Shown: positions 31,484-36,860 of the stretch, piece after piece
Layout of the letters: each line of letters opens with the position of its first letter
Numbering within the stretch: position 1 is the first letter of the stretch
Origin: JAFARZ01 sp035651595
GTDB lineage: Bacteria; Actinomycetota; Actinomycetes; Streptosporangiales; Streptosporangiaceae
Length of the DNA: 36,860 bases
Reading direction: 5' to 3'
Assembly: GCA_035651595.1 (NCBI GenBank)
Contig: DASRFJ010000318.1
Coordinates: 1 to 36,860, forward strand
Program-made: the position numbers and the translations under genes
The notes under the pieces: model-generated
The model's input: only the letters and a program-made list of their open reading frames with translations
Told to the model about the DNA's origin: nothing
Database searches by the model: none

Positions 31484-33223
31484 ATGCGGCACTATCTCCG
31501 AAGCAGGCTGGCGAAACCATGGAAGGGGCGGGTGGTGTGTGTCGCGGTGGCCACCGCGTTCGCCCCCGCCGCGGTCTTCCTGGCCACGGCCACCGCGGCG
31601 CCCGCCGCCAACGCGACCACGGTCCCGCCGCCGCCATCGGGCTGGACCACGACGTACAGCAACAGCTTCTCCGGCGCGGCCGGGTCCGGCGTGGACTCGA
31701 GCTGGACCTACGACCAGGGCACCCAGTACAACGGCAGCGGCTGCACGGGCAACTGGGGCACCGGCGAGGTGGAGCGGGAGACGAACTCGACCGCCAACGT
31801 CGCGGAAGACGGCGGCGGCCACCTGAATATCACGCCGGTGAACAGCGGCGGCTCGTGGACCTCGGGCCGGATCGAGACAGTGGCCGACAACTTCGCGGCA
31901 CCGGCCGGCGGCGAGATGGAGGTCAGCGCGTCCATCAAGCAGCCCAGCCCGGCCAGCGGACTCGGTTACTGGCCGGCGTTCTGGATGCTCGGCGCCGGAT
32001 TCCGGTCCAGCGGGGCCGGCACCTCGGGCACGATGACGTGCTCGACCTGGCCGTCGGTGGGCGAAGTCGACATCATGGAGGACGTCAACGCGCTCTCCGA
32101 GCTGGCGGGTACGCTGCACTGCGGGGTCGACCCGGGCGGACCGTGCAACGAGACGACCGGCCTCGGCAGCGGGCTGCGAGCCTGCTCCGGCTGCCAGAGC
32201 GGCTACAACACGTACTCGGTCATCATCAACCGCACGAATACCAGCAACGAGTCGATCACCTGGTCCCTCAACGGAACCGCGTACTTCACCGCCACCGAGA
32301 GCCAGGTCGGCGCCGCCACCTGGCAAGCGGCCGTCGACCACGGGTTCTTCCTGATCCTCGACGTCGCCATCGGCGGCGGCTTCCCGAACGGCGTGTGCGG
32401 CTGCTCGTCGCCGTCGGCCTCGACTAGCTCGGGCGCCTCGATGGGCGTCGGCTACGTGGCCGTGTACACGACCACCGGCGGTGGCGGCGGCGGCAACACC
32501 GTCACGGTGACCAACCCGGGCAACCAGACGGGCACCGTCGGCACCGCGGCCAGCCTTCAGGTGCACGCGAGCGACTCGGCGTCGGGTCAGACGCTCACCT
32601 ACAGCGCGACCGGGCTGCCCGCCGGCCTGTCGATCAACTCCTCGACCGGCCTTATCTCCGGCACGCCGACCACGGCCGGCACCTCGAATGTGACCGTCAA
32701 GGCCACCGACACCACCGGGGCATCCGGTTCCGCGGCGTTCAGCTGGACGATCGGCTCCAGCGGTGGTGGCGGCGGCAAGTCCTGCACGACTACCGCGACG
32801 TCGAGCATCTCCGCTGACTGCTTCTCCGCCAGCCAGGGCACGATCACCGTGAACGCCGCGGCGGGCGACTCGAACCCGTCCGGCGTGGACGGGAACGAGG
32901 CCGCCCAGCTCGGCAACGGCGATTACCTGGAGTACACCGGCATCAACTTCGGATCGGGCTCCAGCCAGTTCGACGCCCGGGTCGCCTCCGGCGCCGCCGG
33001 CGGGGTCAGCGGCCTGGTGGAGGTGGTGCTTGACAACCCGGGTAACGCGCCGGTGGGCAGCTTCGCGGTGGCGAACACCGGCGGCTGGACGTCCTGGCGC
33101 ACGATCCCCGCCAACATCACCAAGGTCACCGGCACGCACAACGTCTATCTGGAGTTTGCCTCCGGCGCGGGCGGCAATCCGCCGTACGTGAGCCTGCACT
33201 ACTTCAGCTTCCCCACGTCATAG
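31484..33223 (+). CDS. Secreted GH16 beta-glucanase with Ig-like and CBM6-type domains
   Basis: ATG 31484 follows GAAAGGAGAC; 579 residues. The signal peptide covers about 1-42. The GH16 domain (about 55-335) has the diagnostic GEVDIMEDV with Glu194 (nucleophile), Asp196 and Glu199 (acid/base). A Gly-rich linker leads to a putative Ig domain (about 340-425: VTNPGNQTGTVGTAASLQV, LPAGLSINSSTGLISGTPTTAGTSNVTVKATD). After a second Gly-rich linker comes a C-terminal CBM6/35-type domain (434-578: NGDYLEYTGINFG, ASGAAGGVSGLVEVVLD, WTSWRTIPANITKVTGTHNVYLEF). Expected to cut beta-1,3- or beta-1,3-1,4-glucans. Specificity cannot be set from sequence. Probably controlled by the LacI-type regulator upstream. 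Confidence 0.92.
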   Translation: MRHYLRSRLAKPWKGRVVCVAVATAFAPAAVFLATATAAPAANATTVPPPPSGWTTTYSNSFSGAAGSGVDSSWTYDQGTQYNGSGCTGNWGTGEVERETNSTANVAEDGGGHLNITPVNSGGSWTSGRIETVADNFAAPAGGEMEVSASIKQPSPASGLGYWPAFWMLGAGFRSSGAGTSGTMTCSTWPSVGEVDIMEDVNALSELAGTLHCGVDPGGPCNETTGLGSGLRACSGCQSGYNTYSVIINRTNTSNESITWSLNGTAYFTATESQVGAATWQAAVDHGFFLILDVAIGGGFPNGVCGCSSPSASTSSGASMGVGYVAVYTTTGGGGGGNTVTVTNPGNQTGTVGTAASLQVHASDSASGQTLTYSATGLPAGLSINSSTGLISGTPTTAGTSNVTVKATDTTGASGSAAFSWTIGSSGGGGGKSCTTTATSSISADCFSASQGTITVNAAAGDSNPSGVDGNEAAQLGNGDYLEYTGINFGSGSSQFDARVASGAAGGVSGLVEVVLDNPGNAPVGSFAVANTGGWTSWRTIPANITKVTGTHNVYLEFASGAGGNPPYVSLHYFSFPTS

Positions 33224-33231
33224 GCTAGGCC

Positions 33232-33262
33232 GAGCCGGTCTACGTCCCGCGTAGACCGGCTC
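33232..33262 (+). terminator. Terminator after the GH16 gene
   Basis: A perfect 13-bp stem GAGCCGGTCTACG / CGTAGACCGGCTC with loop TCCCG, nine bases after the glucanase stop, followed by CTCTCATTGTC. A classical strong hairpin. Confidence 0.85.
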
Positions 33263-33379
33263 CTCTCATTGTCATAACGGCCTTGCTTACTCGGCCCGGC
33301 ACTGTGCTTGACCACCTCGGCAGGCGGTTATCCTGTCGCCGTTCGCCCGGTCAGCGTCGACAGGACAGGAAGGGACATC

Positions 33380-33886
33380 GTGGCCGACTATCAGGAGCTG
33401 CGGGAGCGCACGCTCGTCATACTGAAGCCGGATGCCGTGGTTCGCGGCCTCGCGGGTCGCATCCTGCAGCGCTTCGAGGACGCGTCGCTGAAGATCGTCG
33501 GCATGAAGATGCGGACGCTGGACGCCGAGTTCACCCGCAAGCATTACTTCGACCTCGAGCAGCGCACGAGCGAGACGGTCTACAACGCGACCGCCGCCTT
33601 CATGCAGCGCGGCCCGGTCATCGCGTTCGTGCTCGAAGGCGAGCACGCCGTCACCACGGTGCGCAAAATCGTCGGCTCGACCTACCCGAACGAGGCTCAG
33701 CCGGGCTCGATCCGCGGCGACTTCGCCCACCAGTCCCGGGAGGCCGCGGCGGCCACCGGCAAGGCCGTCGCCAACCTGGTGCACGCGTCCGGCAACCCCG
33801 AAGAGGCCCGCTACGAGGTATCCCTCTGGTTCACCGAAGCAGAACTCCACGACTACAAAACCCCCGCCGACCTCTACGACTGGTAA
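33380..33886 (+). CDS. ndk: Nucleoside diphosphate kinase, long form
   Basis: GTG 33380 is set by AGGAAGGGAC upstream (an ATG at 33308 in frame lacks such support); 168 residues. It has TLVILKPDAVVRG with Lys16, FMQRGPVIAFVLEGEHAVTTVRKIVG and PGSIRGDF. The catalytic His135 is in NLVHASGNPEEA, followed by EVSLWF. Ordinary bacterial NDKs are ~135-140 residues with a short RGDFGxxxGRNxxHGSD segment. Here ~11 extra residues (HQSREAAAATGKAVA) separate RGDF from the active-site His, and the C-terminus is extended. It transfers phosphate from ATP to NDPs. The bacterium may have a second, canonical ndk elsewhere. Confidence 0.9.
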   Translation: MADYQELRERTLVILKPDAVVRGLAGRILQRFEDASLKIVGMKMRTLDAEFTRKHYFDLEQRTSETVYNATAAFMQRGPVIAFVLEGEHAVTTVRKIVGSTYPNEAQPGSIRGDFAHQSREAAAATGKAVANLVHASGNPEEARYEVSLWFTEAELHDYKTPADLYDW

Positions 33887-34094
33887 CCGCCCGCCGCGCG
33901 CCCCACCCAACGCACGCGGCGCCGGAACCCGCCCCACCGCACGCGGCGCCCCCGCCAGGACGCCCCGCCGCCGCCAGCCCGCCCCGCCGACGGCCCGCCT
34001 CGCCCTACCCGCGCCCACCCCGCCTCGCTCCACCGTCGCCCGACATTTCCGGATACGCCCCGGTTCGGCGGGCCCCTTCCGGGCGGGTCGGATC

Positions 34095-34475
34095 ATTGCG
34101 GACAGTTCTCCCATCTGGCCCAGTTGGCTTATTTCGGGGCCGACCCGGCCCGGTGGCCCGTCCGGTGGGTCCGCGGACGGCTTCGAAGGGCGCGGCGGGT
34201 CCCGATTACGTGGTGTTTTTGCCCTTCGTGGTAACGCGGCCCCCGCGCACGGGGGTCGATCTACCACGAAGGGCAAATCGACCACGTTGCTGACGGGCAG
34301 GCCGGTGTGCTCGTGTCCCTGCAGCCGCACAGTGAACTCCAGCCACGGACGCCGCACCGCCGGCGGGCCGCGCGCGCCCGCCGGCGGCCCGCACCGTCGG
34401 CCGGCCCGCCGGCCGAGCCGCGTCGGCGGCCGCAACGGCCACGCGCACGCAATCGGCCGGCAGGACCGATCTAGG
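34095..34475 (-). mobile_element. Dispersed palindromic element, copy C
   Basis: Homologous in inverse orientation to 22162-22516. It starts with ATTGCGGACAGTT (34095) like the right end of copy B, and its reverse complement contains TCCTGCCGGCCGATTGCGTG and CGTGGCCGT..CGGCCGC as in copy B. It holds the 82-bp core at 34207-34288. On the minus strand a frame reads WLEFTVRLQGHEHTG, then LPVSNVVDLPFVVDRPP, similar to fragments in the other copies. The remaining gene-free DNA from 33887 to 34549 is very GC-rich low-complexity sequence with nothing coding. Confidence 0.6.
34207..34288 (-). repeat. 82-bp palindromic core repeat, copy C
   Basis: Arms TACGTGG..TTTTTGCCCTTCGTGGTA and TACCACGAAGGGCAAATCGACCACGTT, with the inner GCGGCCCCCG/CGGGGGTC stem. 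The length is exactly 82 bp as in copies A and B. The G-to-C change in the arm (CCCCTTC to GCCCTTC) is matched by the compensating change in the other arm (GAAGGGG to GAAGGGC). Confidence 0.8.
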
Positions 34476-34549
34476 ACAGTAAGTGTGTCCGCGGGCAACT
34501 TGCGTGACAACGAGCGCTGCGCCGCAAGCGCACGTTGCTGGAACGTCCG

Positions 34550-36118
34550 CTACTGGCGGGACAGGTTGGGGGCGTTGTTGCGGAGCACGTACTTCTGGAT
34601 TTTGCCGGTCGCGGTCTTGGGGAGTTCGGCGACGAACGTGACGCCGCGCGGGACCTTGAAGTGGGCCAGCCGGTCGCGGGCGAACGCGATGATGTCCGCT
34701 TCGGTCGCCGCCGCGTCGGCCGCCAGCACGACGAAGGCGTGCGGGGCCTCGCCCCATTTCTCGTGCGGGAGGCCGACGATGGCCACCTCCGCGATGGCCG
34801 GGTGCCGGAGCAGTTCGCCCTCGACCTCGACCGAGGAGATGTTCTCGCCGCCGCTGATGATCACGTCCTTGAGCCGGTCCCGGATCTCCACGTAGCCGTC
34901 CGGGTGCACCACGGCGGCGTCGCCGGTATGGAACCAGCCGTCGCCCATCGCCCGTTCGGTCGCCTCCGGATCGTGGTAGTAGCCTGCCATCACCACGTTC
35001 CCGCGGACCACGATCTCGCCCACCGTCTGCCCGTCGGCGGGAACCTCGCCGCCGTCGATGTCCGCCACCCGCAGCTCACCGGAGGTGATCAGCTCCACGC
35101 CCTGCCGGGCCTTGATCACGGCGCGGTCGGCGGGCACCAGGTCCGCGTGCTCGGGCAGCGGCGCGCACACGGTGATGAACGGCGCGGTCTCGGTGAGGCC
35201 GTACACCTGGGTGACATCCCAGCCGAACTTGCCCTCAAGCCGCTCGATCGTGGCCGCGGCCGGCGGCGCCCCGGCGGTCACCACGTGCACCCCCGCCGGT
35301 ACCTCGCCGGGGTCTGGCGCGTTCGCCAGCCCGATCAGGACCGTGGGCGCGGCGCACAGCCAGCCGACGCGCTCGTCGCGGATCAGCCGGAAGATCGCGG
35401 CCGGCTCGACCTTGCGCAGGCAGACGTGGGTGCACGCGGCCGCGGTCACCGTCCAGGTGTAGGTCCAGCCGTTGGCGTGGAACATCGGCAGCGTCCACAG
35501 GTACCGCTCGCCGACGCCCATCGGCAGGTGGAGCAGGGTCCCGATGGTGTTGAGCGCGGCGTTCCGGTGCGTGATCATCACGCCCTTCGGCCGCGCGGTG
35601 GTGCCGCTGGTGTAGTTGATCGTGAGCAGATCCCGCTCGTCGATGTCCGCGCGCTCGAACTCCGGGCTCGCCCCGGCGATCAGCGCCGCATAGTCCAGCC
35701 AGCCGTCCCGCGGTGCGCCGCCGAACGCGACGAAGTGCCGCACCTGCGGCAGCCGATCGCGGATGCTGTCGACGGCGTCCAGGTAGTCGCCGTCCGCGCA
35801 GACCACGGTCGCGCCGCAGTGGTTCAGTATGTAGGCGAAGTCGCCCGGCGTCAGCCGGTAGTTGATCGGCACCAGGACGGCGCCGAGCTGCGGGACGGCG
35901 TAGAAGGCCTCGAGCTGAGCATGGCTGTTCGGCGCGATCGTGGCGACCCGGTCGCCCTTGCCGGTACCGAGCGCCGCCAGCGCCGCCGACCAGCGGTCGC
36001 AGCGCTCGAAGAACTGTGCGTAGGTGAGCCGCAGGCCGCCGTCCACGACGGCCTCGCGGTGGCCGTGCAGGCGGCGGGTCCGGCGGGCGAAGTCAAGCGG
36101 CGACAGCGGTGTCTCCAT
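34550..36118 (-). CDS. Acyl-CoA synthetase (AMP-forming, fatty-acid type)
   Basis: A 522-residue protein. It contains the ANL-superfamily motifs in order: INYTSGTTARPKGVMITHRN (phosphate loop), TLPMFHANGWTYTWTVTAAACTHV, VYGLTETAPFITV, VGEIVVRGNVVMAGYYHDPEAT, DGWFHTGDAAVVHPDGYVEIRDRLKDVIISGGENISSVEVE and the C-terminal catalytic lysine region LPKTATGKIQKYVLR. It activates a carboxylic acid to acyl-adenylate and then acyl-CoA; medium-chain fatty acids are likely but not provable. It follows the VOC gene 26 bp downstream in the same direction, so both probably form an operon under the TetR/VOC palindrome. Confidence 0.93.
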   Translation of the reverse strand: METPLSPLDFARRTRRLHGHREAVVDGGLRLTYAQFFERCDRWSAALAALGTGKGDRVATIAPNSHAQLEAFYAVPQLGAVLVPINYRLTPGDFAYILNHCGATVVCADGDYLDAVDSIRDRLPQVRHFVAFGGAPRDGWLDYAALIAGASPEFERADIDERDLLTINYTSGTTARPKGVMITHRNAALNTIGTLLHLPMGVGERYLWTLPMFHANGWTYTWTVTAAACTHVCLRKVEPAAIFRLIRDERVGWLCAAPTVLIGLANAPDPGEVPAGVHVVTAGAPPAAATIERLEGKFGWDVTQVYGLTETAPFITVCAPLPEHADLVPADRAVIKARQGVELITSGELRVADIDGGEVPADGQTVGEIVVRGNVVMAGYYHDPEATERAMGDGWFHTGDAAVVHPDGYVEIRDRLKDVIISGGENISSVEVEGELLRHPAIAEVAIVGLPHEKWGEAPHAFVVLAADAAATEADIIAFARDRLAHFKVPRGVTFVAELPKTATGKIQKYVLRNNAPNLSRQ

Positions 36119-36143
36119 GCGCCCATTGTGCCCAGCCGGGACA

Positions 36144-36644
36144 TCACGAACCAGCGGTCTGGCCGCGGATCGCCTGCTCGTGGCGCTCGGCGGATTCGCG
36201 GGGGTCGTGGATCGTCGTGACGGCGTCGGGGTCGAGCTGGCGATGGTGCTCGATCGTGTAGAAACGGACCTCGTGGCCGTCCGGGTCGTGCAGCTCGGGC
36301 AGGATCCAGCCGATGCTCGCCCAGTGCACGCCGGCGTGCTGGTCGCCCAGGTCGGTGAGCCGCCTGGCCAGGTCCTCGATCGCCTCGCGGGTGGGCACGC
36401 CGATCGAGAAGTAGTCGAATCCGGCCGCTGCGCGAGCCCGGTCAGGGTCGAGGCGCAGTCCGAACTCCGGCCCGCCGTTCGGATGGGTCAGCGCGTAGCC
36501 CATCAGCGTGCCCTGCTCGACGAACTCCATCGCGACGCGGTAGCCCAGCCTGCTCTGATACCACGCGAGCGAGCGGGCCAGGTCGGTCACCGGGAGCTTC
36601 AGGTGGTGGACGCCCGCCAGCGCGGGCGCATCCGAGTCGTTCAT
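36144..36644 (-). CDS. VOC-family (glyoxalase/dioxygenase-like) protein
   Basis: The start is placed at ATG 36644 (MNDSDAPALAGVHHLKLPV), preceded by GGAGGGAA; an in-frame ATG 23 codons earlier lies inside the palindromic promoter. It is 166 residues. Two beta-alpha-beta-beta-beta modules are visible: GVHHLKLPVTDLARSLAWYQSRLGYRVAMEF and FDYFSIGVPTREAIEDLARRL, with ELHDPDGHEVRFYTIEH closing. His in VHHLKL and Glu in HEVRFY fit the usual metal-ligand positions. Substrate unknown. It is divergent from the TetR-type gene and in the same direction as the acyl-CoA synthetase. Confidence 0.88.
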   Translation of the reverse strand: MNDSDAPALAGVHHLKLPVTDLARSLAWYQSRLGYRVAMEFVEQGTLMGYALTHPNGGPEFGLRLDPDRARAAAGFDYFSIGVPTREAIEDLARRLTDLGDQHAGVHWASIGWILPELHDPDGHEVRFYTIEHHRQLDPDAVTTIHDPRESAERHEQAIRGQTAGS

Positions 36645-36654
36645 TTCCCTCCAG

Positions 36655-36689
36655 TGCAGTATGAGTGCATTCAATGCAGTTATACTGCA
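36655..36689. promoter_or_regulatory. Nested palindromic operator between VOC and TetR genes
   Basis: The outer inverted repeat TGCAGTAT / ATACTGCA (36655-36662, 36682-36689) and the inner palindrome TGCATTCAATGCA (36666-36678) share exactly the same centre, 36672. A -10-like TATACT (36681-36686) lies in the right arm, seven bases before the TetR start. This fits a TetR-family operator controlling both directions. Confidence 0.75.
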
Positions 36690-36693
36690 ACAT

Positions 36694-36860
36694 GTGGCAA
36701 GGGAAGTTGTCAACCCAGCACCGGGCCGGCCGACGCTGCGCCAGGCTCAGATAGCCCAGACCGAGGAGCGCATCGTCGCTGCCGCGACCGAATTGTTCCT
36801 CGCCGACGGCTACCAGAACACCACGCTGGAGGCCATCGCCAAGCATGCTCAGGTCGGGGC
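36694..36860 (+). CDS. TetR-family transcriptional regulator (3' end off window)
   Basis: GTG 36694 begins VAREVVNPAPGRPTLRQAQ, then EERIVAAATELFLADGYQNTTLEAIAKHAQVG, the standard TetR N-terminal HTH; only ~55 residues are in the window. A -10-like TATACT ends eight bases before the GTG, so the mRNA may be leaderless. It is divergent from the VOC/acyl-CoA synthetase operon across a nested palindrome and probably represses both directions, releasing on an acyl-CoA or aromatic ligand (inference). Confidence 0.85.
   Translation, partial: MAREVVNPAPGRPTLRQAQIAQTEERIVAAATELFLADGYQNTTLEAIAKHAQVG

Noticed and set aside
31394..33199. Open frame of 601 codons on the minus strand
   Set aside because: Antisense to the GH16 gene; composed of Arg/Gly/Val-rich low-complexity sequence without domains.
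33287..34510. Open frame of 407 codons on the minus strand
   Set aside because: Runs across the ndk gene and the dispersed element C; only the short segment around SNVVDLPFVVDRP is of interest, and that is reported with the repeat.
34535..36220. Open frame of 561 codons on the plus strand
   Set aside because: Antisense to the acyl-CoA synthetase with its full set of family motifs.

Overview
The window comes from a high-GC, filamentous-type actinomycete. The G/C-rich codon third positions, GTG/TTG starts, ATGA-overlapping genes, NB-ARC/TPR regulators, a class E/F-type sortase, a stand-alone TSCPD domain and a secreted GH16-CBM enzyme all fit that. The exact family cannot be named from sequence alone. 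No rRNA, tRNA or CRISPR array was recognised.

Left end (1-3476): the 5' three-quarters of a minus-strand gene for an HNH-nuclease/NB-ARC/TPR protein (a STAND-type architecture, possibly defensive) runs off the left edge. It is followed by a decayed ISAs1-family insertion sequence with recognisable terminal inverted repeats.

Accessory metabolic region (3486-17733): two LuxR-type regulators diverge (one fused to an excisionase-type HTH). Then come three consecutive paralogues of an unusual free-standing condensation-domain protein. They are interrupted by a MITE-like element, and two copies share a conserved ~120-135 bp leader. A minus-strand AraC-type protein and a large XRE-HTH/NB-ARC/TPR regulator follow. 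Divergent from the latter is a two-gene operon for 4-amino-4-deoxychorismate synthase (fused PabA-PabB) and an ADC-lyase-like class IV aminotransferase. Read together, this looks like a small p-aminobenzoate-linked specialised-metabolism locus. It has condensation-like enzymes but no adenylation or carrier domains in view, and is the best candidate here for an undescribed system.

Middle (17734-24892): a secreted GH25 lysozyme; an unknown protein overlapping an AAA+ ATPase gene; a cupin gene that runs into the ATPase gene; a relic small membrane ORF; a KAP-type P-loop NTPase split into two ORFs by an in-frame TGA; and a stand-alone protein resembling the C-terminal domain of B12-dependent ribonucleotide reductase.

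Right part (25066-36860): an overlapping MFS exporter-ECF sigma-Ogt operon; a minus-strand operon of membrane protein, DUF4397 surface protein and sortase; a LacI regulator followed by a secreted GH16-Ig-CBM6 glucanase; a long-form nucleoside diphosphate kinase; an acyl-CoA synthetase; and a VOC protein divergent from a TetR regulator (cut by the right edge) over a nested palindrome.

The window also carries a dispersed repeat family: three copies of an 82-bp palindromic core (9166, 22327, 34207), embedded in ~350-390 bp elements. A perfect 47-nt palindrome at 19053 matches the outer ends of two of these elements.
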